A DNA stretch of 64,000 bases from Closterium sp. NIES-65. Its lineage: Eukaryota > Streptophyta > Zygnematophyceae > Desmidiales > Closteriaceae. The translations under genes were made by a program, and so were the position numbers. Positions 33,186 through 45,800 of this stretch are shown here, piece after piece (positions within the stretch are counted from its first letter, which is position 1; every line of letters starts with the position of its first letter). The notes under the pieces are model-generated. The model searched no databases. It had not been told where the DNA came from and saw nothing but the letters and a program-made list of their open reading frames with translations. The stretch is taken from assembly GCA_948144175.1 (NCBI GenBank), contig CANXME010000202.1, positions 1,389,253-1,453,252 of the forward strand. Direction: 5' to 3'.

Positions 33186-36131
33186 CTAAGACACACCTGG
33201 GGGAGAGGCACCCTGAGGGGGGAGGGGGTCTACGACAGCAGCACCTAGCGCGAGGAAGAGAGGCGGGGGTGGGAGCGGGGCAGTGCGGTAGGGGAAGAGG
33301 CGGTAGTAGGGAACAGACTCGTCAAAAGAGACGTCCTGAGAGGGCAAGACCCGGCGCGAGGTGCCGTGGTAAAACTGCCAACCAGGCGCGTTTGGAACAA
33401 AGCCGAGGAAGACGCAAGGAACAGCACGAGAGGAGAGCTTGTTCGCAGACGAATCGCGGACAAAAGCTCGAGATCCCCAGACCTGGAAACGCAACGCATT
33501 GCCAACCTCCCCCGTCCACAGCAGTGTGGGCGAGGTCTCCGGCAAGGAGACACGGGGCCAGAGGTTGAGCTGATGCGCAGCGTACCGGACCGCAAACGGC
33601 CACAGAAAGTGGGGGGCAGCCGCATGGATCAAGGAGGTACGAGCGACCTCCATGACCAGGCCAATGCGGCGCTCCACAACCCCATTCTGCTGTGGAGAGG
33701 CCGGAAGCGTGAACGACTGCTCAATTCCGTGCTCAGCACAGTAGGCTGCCAAGAGGTCGGAGGAGAACTCACCACCTCTGTCAGAGTGCAAGCGCAGGAC
33801 AGGAAAGTCCGAGCGGAAACGCTCGCTGAGCTGGAGACGAGCTCTGCGGATCCAAGGGATCAAAACATCAGGGACCTCACCCTTGGTGCGCAAGGGGAAG
33901 ACCGTGGTGTAGCGCGAGTAGTCGTCAACAATGATCAGGAAGTACCTCTCCTGACCCTGACCACGGACGCGGGCTGGGCCCCACACGTCCATGTGGAGCG
34001 TCTGCAAAGGAGCAGTCGTCGGGGGAAACGAGGAGGAGTGAGGAGCGGCGCGCTGCCGCCCCTCGACACAGGGAAGGCAGGGAGGAGCAGGCGAGGGTGG
34101 GAGAGGAGGGAGGACCCTGGGAAGACCAGAGACAAGGTACCGGGAGTGCATGGCACGAAGGCGCTGCACAGACGGGTGGCCAAGTCGGTGGTGCCAGAGG
34201 ACAGTCTCGTGCGCTAGAGAGCGACACGAGCAGGGGGCAGACAGGTGACCTGACGCGGACGCAAACGCAGACGCAGACGCAGCGACCTGAGGGGAGGCAA
34301 TAGTCAGTGTGTATAGGTCCGACCCAGGCTGCCGGGTAAAGGTAGCCAAGTGGCGGCCCGTACGAGCACACGTGCAGTGTGTCACATGCTCGTAGGCAGG
34401 GGTGAACTGGTGAACACCCCTGTCCTGGAGAGCACAACCCGCCACCAAGTTCGTGGAGAACGAGGGGAGGTGGAGACCTGACAGTGTGCCTGACGGGACC
34501 GCAGGACAGGGAAGGACAGTGGAGGAGGTCGCAATGACCGGACCCCCCGAGGGGTCAGCAAGGGAGACAGCAACTGGCCGAGCAAGGGGCTCAAGGGCAG
34601 TGCGGTCACGAAAGAAACAGCGAGAGGCACCTGAATCCAGCGTGAAGGTGTGCAGTGCTGCAGACAACACCGTACCAGGGGGGGTAGACACGCGCGCACC
34701 TAGAGCAGCAACCTCACCAGCATCTGGGGTAGCAGACACGTGGGTACCTGGAGCAGCAGACGCACTAATCTTAATGCCCGGGTCGGGCGGGACACTCAGG
34801 TACTCAGAGCCCTCTCCACTAGTAGACATCACATACATGGCAGAGAGAATAGCATCAAAGTCTTGAGCATAGATATCAATCCCCTTCTTCAAGAGATCAA
34901 GCCAGCAGGGCAGCTCAGTGGCCTGAGGGAACTGAACACGCCAAGCGTCGCTCAGACGAGCGAAGCAACGCTGTGAGGCGTGCGGTCCCCCACACGGCTG
35001 GCCAGTGCGGTCACCAGTGCGAATGACGTACGTGCAGCTAAGGCCACCCCCCCCCCCCGTGCTGAGAGTACCACTCACGGACCTCCTGGGGCGAGGGAGT
35101 GTGCTGCTGTCCCTGGCCACCGCCAGTGCCTCCACGACCACCACCGCCGCCGCTACCACCTCCTCGACCACCCCAACCCCGGCCGCCGCCTCGTCCACCG
35201 CCACCCCCACTACCTCCTCCGCCCCGGCCACCTCCCCCGCCGCTGCCGCCACCCCCACCACCGATGCCCCCTCCCCCACCCGCGCCACCTCCCCCGCGAC
35301 CACCTCCCCCACCACCGCCACCCCCGCTGTCACCGCTACCGCCCTTGCCTCCTTTGCCCTTGCCGCTGCGGCGTCCGCTCGAAGCAGACGCAGTCCTGAC
35401 CTTCTCAGCACCAAGGAGGTCGACAGCAGCAGCAGAGGCGACAGAGGGAAGAAGGGGGGAGGGAGAACACCCCTCAAAGAACGGGGTACGGGGGTCACCG
35501 CGAAAGGCACCTACAGCGACTATGCTAGTCTCGGCTGCAAGGAGTTCCTTCTCGAGGAGGGCAATGGTGAGCTCGGTGGGGCAGCGAGCGAGGAAGTGGT
35601 CCCTGACTGAGCGCAGCGAGTCAGGGAGGCGCGTGACTAGGTGGTAGAGAGTGAGCCAGAGCGGGGGTGGGTTCGTGGCGATGAACTCATCAGGCATAGC
35701 GGCGCGGAAGCGAGCCTCACTAGTGCGGAGGTGGGTAATGAGGTCAGCGACAGTGTGAAAGGAAGCTAAGTCGGGGAACAGGTAGGGAAGAGAGAGACGG
35801 CCTAGAGCAGCAGAGGTGGTTAGGAGTAGCGGGCAACGACAGCAGTGTACAGTGCCTGTGCAGTCTTGTGCTGCCCAAAGTGCTCGCGCTCATCTATCGG
35901 CAGAGAGTTGCGAATAGCGAACCGAGCATGGGCGTCACGAGTCTGCCACTGTGAGCGAGCAGTGCTGTCGGCAGTAGCAGCAGGAGCAGTAGCGTGGCCT
36001 AGGGCGTGATCGTACAGCGAGATGTCTTCCTTGGCAGTGAGCTGTAGGAAGAGGTGTAGGTCATCAAGCCAGGCGTCGAACTTCACTGGGCGGCCCTCAG
36101 CATCGAAGGCTAGCACAGGAGGGCTAGCCAT
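33186..36131 (-). pseudogene. Copia gag-protease-integrase of element 6
   Basis: The minus-strand ATG at 36131 opens MASPPVLAFDAEGRPVKF. There is a frameshift near 35820, then gag continues to the polyglycine tract (about 35100-35380) and a VREWYSQ block. A run of 12 C near 35045 breaks the frame again just before the knuckle C-X13-C-X3-H-X4-C. Protease DSGAS has its Asp at 34637-34635, and integrase has HHRLGHP, HSDRGGEF and NGVVERR. Gag capsid is more diverged than in the other copies. Confidence 0.87.
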
Positions 36132-36149
36132 GGTAGCAGCAGTAGTAAA

Positions 36150-36860
36150 AGCAGTAGGAGCAGTAGGGTAGGTAGGGCGGCGCGGCTCGGTACAGGTAGG
36201 GCGGCGCGGCTCGGGTCGGGCGGCGCGGCTCGGTTCGGGCGGCTCGGGTTGGGCGGCGCGGCTCGGTTCGGGCGGCTCGGTTCCGTTAGGGCCGGGCTGT
36301 TCGGTGCGGGCGGCTCGGTCTGGGTGGGGCCGTTCGAGGCCGCTAAGGGCGAGCGCGGGGAGCGGGTGGGGGTAGGGACGGGGCCGACGCGGGCCGAAAG
36401 GGGTAGGGACGGGGCCGACGCGGGCTGATAGGGGTAGGGACGGGGCCGACGCGGGCTGTTAGGGGTAGGGACGGGGCCGACGCGGGCCTATAGGGGTAGG
36501 GACGGGGGCTGACGCGGGCCTCTAGGGGTAGGATCGGGGCCGTTGCGGGCCTCTAGGGGTAGGGACGGGGCCGTCGCGGGCCTCAAGGGGTAGGGACGGG
36601 GCCGTCGCGGGCCTCTTGGGGTAAGGACGGGGCCGTCGCGGGCCTCTAGGGGTAGGCTCGGGGCCGACGCGGGCCTCTAGGGTAGGCGCGGGGCCGACGC
36701 GGGCCTCTAGGGGACGAGCTCGGGGCCGGCGCGGGCCATTAGGGTTAGGCGCGGGGCCGATTTGGGGCCTCTAGGTGCAACAGCGCGGGGCCTACAGGGC
36801 CTCTAGAGGCGTGAACGCCGAGGCGCCCTAGGGTAGGTGGGCAGATAGGCAGGTAGGTGG
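36150..36860 (-). repeat. GC-rich tandem leader of element 6
   Basis: Units of about 30 bp of the type AGGGGTAGGGACGGGGCCG + ACGCGGGCCTCT repeat through 36350-36700, with CGGCTCGGTTCGGGCGG units at 36180-36340. Untranslated. Confidence 0.8.
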
Positions 36861-36873
36861 TGGTGGTGTTGAA

Positions 36874-36994
36874 CAAGGAATGAATCAACTAACAGTGAAA
36901 TGAGTACAAGTAGGAAACCCTAGAATTGTGTACCCCCTATAGGCTAACCCACTGTAGCCTAAACAACTACAATATATATATATAATGTTTGACA
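36874..36994 (-). repeat. 5' LTR of element 6 (121 bp)
   Basis: Identical to 29629-29749 except two C/T differences in the TATATA stretch. The inner end CCTTG is followed by TTCAACACC rather than a PBS. Confidence 0.88.
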
Positions 36995-39900
36995 CCGACA
37001 CACGATGCAATGCGGATTCGGCTCGCAGCGACACTGTTACGAGGCCCGGCGCTCGAGTGGATTTACAACAGCAATAAGATCCGAGGCGAGGGGTCATGGA
37101 CGCAGTTTCGGGAAGCTTTAATTCAACGCTTTGAGCCAATCAACTCCAGCTACATGGCGCGGCAGCAGATTCATCGGCATAAACAGTTCGGCAGTGTAAC
37201 AGAGTACACGCAGCAGATGGAGAACCTCTTCAAACGAATTACCGACCTGACCGAAGGAGAAAAAATCCAAGCCTATACTGAGGGGCTAAAAATGGAAGTC
37301 CGCCGACAGGTGATTGCCGCGAACTACAACAACTACAGCGACATGGTGTGTCCAGCACAGAGATTTGATGCGCTGATGCGATGTGAACCCGAGACACGAC
37401 GCCACGTGCTGAACTGATCATTTGGCACGAAGCAATCGGCACCACCCACGACCGCCGACCCGATGGATATCGTCAAGATCGACGCGAAACAGCGGCCGAC
37501 AAAATATGAGAATTGCGAATTTTGTGGCGCAGCAGGACATCAACTCTTGGCGTGTTGGAAAATGAAGAAGGTACGAGCAGAGCTGCAGGGCAACAACAGT
37601 GCGACATCAACGATGGCGAAAAAAGGAGGATACGATGGCGCGAATTTAAAACGCCATGACCGGCCGGCAACAGGAGAAATCGCCGAGAGAAATGGAGGCT
37701 CCGCGAAACAAGACTCTGCACCAATCGGGAAACTTCAATCGAACAGCCCCGAGAGTAAGAATATTCCCTCTCGAGGTTTTCAAGCCTTTAAAAAAATCAG
37801 GGGAGATTTCAAGGCCAAGAAAAAGCCTTCAGACATTATTCAGGTACCTGAGAAGTTGGGCAAACCACTTCGGAGCGTTGAAAAGGATCGTGCGTTCCAA
37901 GGAGTTAATATTCTCTCACCGCAGCATAGTGTTAAGGCTCCCCATTGCCCACAAGAGAAGCCTACACAGCTGCAAAGGCTTAAGAGAAGGTTCCAAGCCA
38001 AGACGAAGCTGAATCGGGCTCGGATAAATCCTTCTAACCCTGCTCAGTTGGAAACTGAAATGGAATCAGCACCTTCGAGCGCAGGACTGAGGGATGATCT
38101 ATTCGACGTAACCTACGATCCTATACGTGAAACCATCTATGGTTACTCGGAGCGGCAACAACCACTATTACTCGAGGTGATCTGCAACGAGCAACACCTC
38201 AAGGCACTCGTGGACAGTGGTGCTTCTCACTCGGTGTGCGACCACGAGACGTTGGAGAAAATTGGAGAACCTTCGGAGGAGACCAAGTTCACGGCAACGA
38301 TGGTGGACGGTACGAAACTTCCCATCCACGGCGAAGCATCACTGCAGTTGCACATAGGGGCACTGAGGTGGAAGCCGACGTTGCCGATCACGAACATCAG
38401 GGGTTTAGATTTCATCTTGGGGCGAGATTTCCTGAAGCGGTTCAACCCCGAGATCGATTGGGTCAACAGAAAGGCGTGCATCTACAACAACGCGAAACGA
38501 GTGGAGCTACGAAGCTGGACAAATACAGGGAGCGTTCCTGAAACGACACTGGCACAGTTCGATTGGACGATGAACGAGAGTAACACGGGCTACTTAGCAC
38601 TGGTTATGGCAGCAGCAGAGCAGGAGAAGCCGAGTTCGGAGCTACCTGCAGCAGTGAAGGAGGTCTTGGAGCAGTACAAGGATATAATGCCCGACGACCT
38701 ACCCGCAGGCGTACCTCTAGCACGCACCCACGAGCACGAGATCGTGGAGGAACCAGGTGCGAAACCCGTCTCACGTGCACCATACCGACTAAGTCCGACC
38801 GAACTGACAGACATGAAGAAACAGATAGAATATCTACTGGACAAACAACTGATCAGCCCATCCACCTCTCCCTATGGTGCACCAGTCCTCTTTATTCCAA
38901 AACCAGACGGCAGTCTACGGATGAGCATCGACTGCCGCGCACTAAACAAACAGACAGTAAAAAACAAATATCCCATACCGCGCATAGACGACCTACTCGA
39001 TCAACTGCGTGGAGCAACAGTCTTCTCGAAGCTGGACATACGGTGGGGTTATTGGCAGATCAAGATGGCAGACAACTCGGTCCACAAGACGGCGTTCCGT
39101 ACCAGATACGGCTCCTACGAATACTTGGTGATGCTGTTCGGACTCTGCAATGCACCAGCAACATTTCAGGCGATCTTACGACCCCTACTGGACGAGTGTG
39201 TGGTGGTGTACCTAGACGACATTCTCATCTACTCCAAGAACATGAAGGAGCACGTGGAGCATCTGCGGAAGGTGTTCGAGATCCTGCGGAAAAACAAGTT
39301 CTAAGTGAAGCTGTCAAAGAGCGACTTCGCCCTGAAGAAGGTGCAGTTTCTCGGGCACATAATGAGTGCCGAGGGCGTACACGTGGACCCGCGAAAGATC
39401 GAAGCCGTCAAGAAATGGAAAGAACCGAAGAATGTGAAGGAGTTGCAGCAGTTCCTAGGCTTCGCCAACTACTAAGATAGCAGCGCCACTGACCGACCTA
39501 CTGAAAAAGGATACGCCCAACAAATGGGATACGCCTCATCAGCAAGCCATGGAGCATCTACAGACAGCACTGACTACAGCGCCAGTACTCATCCTACCAG
39601 ATCCAGACAAGGACTACGTGGTGGAAGCAGACGCTAGTGACCAAGCAGTCCAAGCAGTACAGATGCAGGATCACGGACGCGGTCTGCAACCCATTGCCTA
39701 CCTCAGTAAGAAGCTACACGGAGCAGAACTGAACTACCCCATCCATGACAAGGAAGCCTTAGCGATAGTCATAGCCTTCAAAGCGTGGAGGTGTTACCTC
39801 GAGGGAGCCAAGACTACAGTCTATACTGACCACTGCAGTCTCAAGTACCTGAAGTCGCAGCCAACGCTCTCACGACGACAGGTGCGGTGGGTGGACTTCC

Positions 39901-41453
39901 TGGAAACTCACTTCCACTACGACATCGTCTACAAGCCCGGGCTACACAACAAGGCAGACGCGTTGAGCCGCCCCGGACATGTAGCAGGCATCCAGCTCGA
40001 CGGGATGAACCCTCTGCTCAAGGGTCTATTTCAACATGGGTACTCCGTGGACGCAGAAATTGCTACAGCACAGACCAAGAAGTTGTTACAGTGGGAGAAA
40101 GACTTAGCTGTAAGGAAGGGTTCGGGAAAGATTTGGGTACCGAATTACGCCCCGCTACGGCAGATCCTATTGGAGGAGTTTCACGACGTACCTTACGTGG
40201 GACATTTTGGGAGCAACAAGACTTTAGCAGGGATAGCAAAGTATTACTAGTGGTCCGGGATGCCAGCAGACGTGCAGCAGTTCGTCACCTCGTGCGACAC
40301 CTGCCTGCGGATGAAGAGCAGCAAGTAGAAAAAAGCAGGGTTACTTCAGCCTCTACCTGTACCGGAGCAGCCATGGCAGGTCGTCAGCCTCGACTTTATC
40401 ACAGGACTTCCTTCGACCTCACGGGGGCACGATTCCATCCTTGTAGTCATCGATAAGTTCTCAAAAATGGGTCACTTCATACCGACCAACGCCATAGCTA
40501 CAGCTGAAGTAAGTGCTCGCCTCTTCTTCGACCGCATCATCACCATCCACGGCATCCCCGCTACACTAATCTTAGACAGAGACCCAAAATTCACCAGTAA
40601 GTTCTGGAAGGAGCTCATGGGACTGTTGGGGACAAAGCTTGCAATGTCTTCAGCATACCACCCCCAGACTGACGGACAGACAGAGCGACTCAATCAAGTG
40701 GTTGAATAGTTTCTGCGCACAGCTTGCAAGGACGACGTCAGCCACTGGGACACACAGTTACCGACCCTAGAGTTCGCTTACAACAACGCATCACATGCGG
40801 CCACAGGGAAAACTCCTTTCTTCCTGTGTTACGGACGGGAACCACTCACACCACAGCAGCCAACCACACCGGCACACGTCCAAGCCGCACATGGCTTCGT
40901 CACCACCATGCAGCAGCTATGGGAGAAGACTCAGCGACGACTCACCACGATACAGACCTCCAAGAAGCAGTATGCCGATCATCAGCGACGTGATCACTCA
41001 GTAGCAGTCGGAGATCAGGTGCTTCTTGACACGCGCAACTTGAACCTGTCTCACCTCCCATCCAAACTCCGGCCTCACTTCTATGGTCCTTTTCTCGTAG
41101 AGGCACAGGTGACACCCGTTACATTCCGCTTGCGCTTACCAGATACATGGAAGCTTCACAACGCTTTCCATGTCCAGCTACTGATCCCCTACAAGGACCC
41201 CAACCAACAGTTCCAGGGACGGCAACTTCCGCCACCACCACCTGTTCTCATACAGGATGAACCCGAGTACGAAGTGGAGCGTGTTATCACTCATCGGCGC
41301 CGCGGTGGCAAGACCCTCGAGTTCCTGATACGCTGGAAGGGATACGACCCCACTGAGGACAGTTGGGTTGCAGAAGCTGATATGGGCAACGCACGCCGTG
41401 CTCTCAAGGACTATCTTGTCAAGCAGGGTGTTTCTCACGCCACCCAGCTTTGA
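36995..41453 (+). pseudogene. Gypsy gag-pol with chromodomain, several stops
   Basis: Parts in order: gag capsid (RIRLAATLLRGPALEWIYN, about 37010) with a TGA at 37415; gag knuckle-like [15 protein letters not shown] (about 37512); protease LVDSGAS (38210-38230); RT with YLDD at 39209-39220, TAA at 39302; a frame loss near 39475; RNase H with DASDQAV (about 39634); integrase with HFGSNKT zinc region, TAG at 40248 and TAG at 40326, core with YHPQTDGQTERLNQ and TAG at 40707; and a chromodomain (about 41259-41375, YEVERVI, LIRWKGYDPTEDSW). The final stop is TGA at 41451. It is inactive but young enough for most motifs to survive. The chromodomain places it among chromoviruses. Confidence 0.9.
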
Positions 41454-41463
41454 GGGGGGGACG
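41447..41463 (+). promoter_or_regulatory. Polypurine tract of the gypsy element
   Basis: TTTGAGGGGGGGACG overlaps the stop codon of the pol frame and abuts the 3' LTR start TGTGAGAG. Confidence 0.8.
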
Positions 41464-41758
41464 TGTGAGAGTACGACGGCTTATGCCAGCTATGCTTGCT
41501 TGCCTTTACTTTATTATGCTATTTCTAGCATAGGATAATTATATGCATGCATGAATTGCTTGATTTCCTAGGCTAGGTGCTTTCCTATATTTTATTATAG
41601 TTATAGCACCAAGCTAGGTTGCGTGCACCGAATTCTGGCTTTTCGGTTGCCACCGAATTGCCTTCTACCGAATTTGGGAAGGATCTGTTCGGGACGCTTC
41701 GCGACCCGCGGAACCTTCGCGTAACACCTGGTTATGGGGCCTTGTGTCAAGCCTATAT
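41464..41758 (+). repeat. Gypsy 3' LTR, left part
   Basis: It matches 28594-28887 with few changes and is interrupted at TATAT (41754-41758) by element 7. The remaining part is at 48500-48577. Confidence 0.9.
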
Positions 41759-42778
41759 TGTTATGGTCTGCAGTCCACTTAGAGGTCGCGGATGCCCATG
41801 AAACCCCCTAAGCAGAATCTGACGTCTTCAAACCGTCTCTGTTCAAAACGCCGTCACGATCAGCTCTAATTTCATACGAGGCTGAAACTTGGACAGCGGG
41901 TAGCCTTAAGTGTCTGCTGTCCAACGGTATATTATTTGCTATTATCAGAGGTGTGTGCACTACGCAGTGAACGAAAACGTAAGCTCGGCTGAAAAACGTG
42001 TAGTTTCATTTATGCAAGGAAGAGGTGGGTACAGCATTGCCTAGGGGACTCATAAGGAGTTGGGTCATCCTGGGAACTCAAAGAAGGTTGTGTCCTAGGG
42101 GAGAAAGGCTAGAGAAGAATGGGAAACCTCCTAGCTAGGTCAGCAAAGCCAACCACACTTGGATGTTCAGAGCTGTACTCAAGGCTACCAATAGTGAGTC
42201 AAGCCAACATGAGTCAGCTTGTCTTCCCACTTGCACCCTCTTGCAAGCTGCTTCCAGGAAGACCACACTTCTCAAAAGGAGGGTTGTAGAGTCCCACTTG
42301 ACCAACTATACTTCTTGTCTCATTCTCTGTCCCTGCACCATTGGCATGACAACAATGAAAGGGTGGCAAGGGAAATGCTGCGAACAGTGCACCATAACTA
42401 CGGAACAGTGAATTTCGGCAGCTGTCACGCAAAGCTCAGATGTTGGATCATCGTTCTGAAACTTGGTGACCACCTGCACAGCGCGGCAAAAAACTGCTAG
42501 ACTGAATTTCAGAGCAATCAAATCTCGGTAGACGAGTCAGCAGCCGAAATGGTGAACTCGGGTGTTACCAAAAAGGAGTAACACACACTTCCGGGATGCC
42601 ATAAGTCTTGAAACATAAAATGTTGTCATGCCTTGGTAACTGCTTCAAAAACTCTGAATCTTTGAGGGTTTGAAGAACACATGTTGAACAACCTCCCCAC
42701 AAAATTCCAGAAGCTGAGCAGGCTTGTAGGCCGAATGGGAGTGCGATGACCGTGCCACTGTAATGTGTTGGCACAACA
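41759..42778 (-). repeat. 3' LTR of element 7 (1020 bp)
   Basis: The + strand runs TGTTATGGTCTGCAGTCC... to GGCACAACA. It is homologous end to end with 47480-48499. Short ORFs inside are not conserved between the two LTRs. Confidence 0.93.
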
Positions 42779-42800
42779 AACTCCCCCTCATCGTGCTCTC
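42779..42800 (-). promoter_or_regulatory. Polypurine tract, element 7
   Basis: The minus strand reads GATGAGGGGGAGTT next to the 3' LTR, the expected plus-strand primer. Confidence 0.75.
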
Positions 42801-42835
42801 ATTCATCCCTTAGCTGCTCCCTGAAGCTGCCTCCC

Positions 42836-45800
42836 TTAGTTGAAGGACATGCCACACAAGGTGGCACAGGTCCAATGCTGATGCTCTGCAAGCCGCTTGG
42901 TCAAGAAATCTGCAGGTTGCTTGGTAGTGTTGATGTAGTGCAAGGAGACCGTGCTCTTCTTCACCTCCTTCCTCACCCAATGCCATTTGATATGCATGTG
43001 CTTGTTCAGCCCATGGAGCACAGCATTGCGAGCCATTTCTATTGCTCCTTGGCTGTCACAAAACACAGGTGTAGGACCCTCTTGCTCCTGCCCCAACTCC
43101 TCAAGCAACCTCCTCATCCAAACCACCTCCTTCACCCCATGAAACAACGCCATATACTCGCTCTCCGTTGATGAGTGAGCTATCTCCCCTTGCTTCTTAG
43201 ACTTCCAGCTCACTGGACTCCCTCCAACACAGCATAAATAGCCACCATGGGATGTTGCATCACTGATGTCACTTGCCCATGTAGCGTCGGTGTCGCACGA
43301 GATGTACAAGTGTCCACGCCTTGCAGGTGCACCGGTCTTCGTGCTCACCTCCTCCACTCCCTTTTGCTTCAGCTGCCCATGCACTGAATATTGCAGCCCC
43401 ACCCTTGAGGTTGCCATGCAGTACCTCACCAGCTTCTCTGCTGCATCAAGGTGCTCTTGAAGGGGCCTAGACACCACACGAGCCAGCTGCGAGACCGCAA
43501 ATGAAATATCGGGGTGAGTGTTGACCGAAGCATACATCAAGCTCCCCACCATTGACTGGAACCGACGCTGCAACTCGGGCTCCAACACCTCACCCTCCTC
43601 TTCATCAAGGTGTAGCTGAAACCCTGAGGGTAGAGAAGTCTTCACACTCCTCCCTTCCTCCAGCCCATACCTCTCCCCCATGGCTGCAAGGTACTTGTGT
43701 TGGTGAGGCCTCAACCATCCCTTCACCTCGTCCCGCTCCACATGAAGACCAAGGTAATACCCCACTGGTCCAAGGGCCTTGCATTTAAAGGTCTCCTTCA
43801 GCTTCCCTTGCACCTCCTTTATCCTCTCTAGTGATGGAGAGAAGAGGAGAATGTCATCGACGTAGACAAGAAGAAACACTTTCTCCTCCTTCCCCTCGGT
43901 CATGAAGAGACTCTCGTCGCACCCGCTGACTTTGAAGCCAAGAGCCTCCAAAGCCTCCACCAGCCTTGCATACCAGCACCTTGGAGCTTGTTTGAGGCCA
44001 TAGAGGGCCTTGTTGAGCCTGCAAACACGTCCGCTCCCATCGTCATACCCCTCTGGCTGCTTCATGTAGATCTCCTCATCAACCACGCCATAGAGGAAAG
44101 CCGTCTTCACATCCATTTGCTCCACCTTCCAACCACAAACGGCAGCTGCTGCCAGCAACACCCGAAGCGTAGGAGCCTTGGCAACAGGAGCAAACACCTC
44201 CTTAAAGTCAACCCCCTCCCTCTGCTGGAAACCCTTGATCACAAGTCTTGTTTTGCGCCTCTCCAACTTTCCCTCCGCATCGGTCTTCACACGTAATATC
44301 CACGTGCAATCCAATGCCTTTCTTTCAGGGGGCAGATCAGTGAGGGTCCATGTTCCATTCTCCATGAGGCTCTGAAACTCATCCTCCCTTGAAGCCAACC
44401 AAGCCTCACGATCATCTCCAGCAAGTGCTTCCTCCATTGAAGCCGCTTCATGAGGTAAGTTGACACCGAAGCAACAAATCAGCTCCATCTCTCCCTCGGC
44501 TCCCTTCTCATCATCTTCCTCCTCCTGGACCAGCAATGCCTTGGGACCCCCAAGCCTTTCATACTTGAGGAAATCCCTTGGGTGAGCAGCTCTCTTGGGC
44601 CTCTCCTTGGCTGCACCCTCCTTAGCTCCACCGCGGACAGCACCACGCTTCCCTTGGGTTGTCCGCCTTGATGGAAGTGAAGGGGATGATGTTGGCTGCT
44701 GCACCTCCTCCCCGGCATCACCTCTCTCAGCTATAGGGGCCTCCTCTTGCTGCAAAACTCCTTCCACCTCTGTTGCCTCCCCTTCAGCACCTCCCAAGTC
44801 ATGTGACACCTCCGTTACCTCTGAAGATGAAGACAAATCGATGGGAATGAAGAGTGGGTCATTCGTTCCCACCTCTATTCCGAGCGGAATGGTGACCTTG
44901 CTCCTCCCTCGCTCCAACCACTCCTTGAACATGAGCCCCTCCATGAACTTGGCATCTCTGGTGGTGAAGATGGTGTTGGCTTTTGGGTCCCACATGAGCC
45001 ACCCCTTGCTCCCTTGTGCAAGTCCCAAATGAACAGCCCACACCGCCGTCGCTTGAAGCTTGTCACGCTTCTCCTTAGGGACGTGCACGAGTCCCATGCA
45101 CCCAAAGACTCGAAGCATATCCACCAGGGGCTTCTTGCCTCTCCACGTCTCCATAGGGACCCAATGCTGCCCTCCCACATGAGTCAATACTCGGTTCTTG
45201 ATGACGGTGGCATGGCGAATAGCGAGGGGCCAGAATCGTAAGGGTAGACCCGAGTCTACCAACATCGTTCTCCCGCCCTCCAAGATGGTCCGGTTCGCTC
45301 TCTCTGCCACGCCATTGGATTGAGGGGTGTAGGTCGTGGTGAGCTGCTGCTTGATGCCGTGCCGCTTCAGCCAGCTCCGGAACTCCACTCCCAAGAACTC
45401 CCCACCACGGTCACTACGAATCGCCTTCACCCGCTTGCCGCTCTCTCGCTCCACCATGGGCAGCCACTCTTCAATGATGATCCTTGCAGCATCACTCTTC
45501 TTTGCAAGTGGAAAGGACCAGGTGAGCCTTGTGTTGTCATCCACCATGGTCATGGAATACAGGGCCCCACCATCTCCCTTCACCTTCATGGGTCCCACGA
45601 GATCCACATGCACAAGCTCCACCGGGTCACTCGACTTCCCCTCCACCGAATGGAAGGGAAACCGTGAAAACTTGCTGGTCAAGCAAGTCTCACAAGATCC
45701 CACCTCCTTGGGCTCCCCCTTTATCCTCAGCCCCTGGACTCTTTCCTCCTTAAACAGCTGCTGCAACTGAGGTAAAGCCACGTGGCCAAAGCCACGGTGT

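Larger units (their letters stand above)
29629..36994 (-). mobile_element. Gly-Copia element 6, full length, inside gypsy gag
   Basis: The 7.37-kb minus-strand element has two 121-bp LTRs differing at 2 positions. Gag, PR, IN, RT and RNase H are all present but interrupted by frameshifts and stops. No clear TSD (left flank GACCC, right flank CCGAC). No PBS follows the 5' LTR, whose U5 end is short compared with element 2. Confidence 0.88.

Noticed and set aside
29624..36999. A TSD for element 6
   Set aside because: GACCC and CCGAC do not match in direct orientation, and shifting the boundaries by a base or two gives no better pair.
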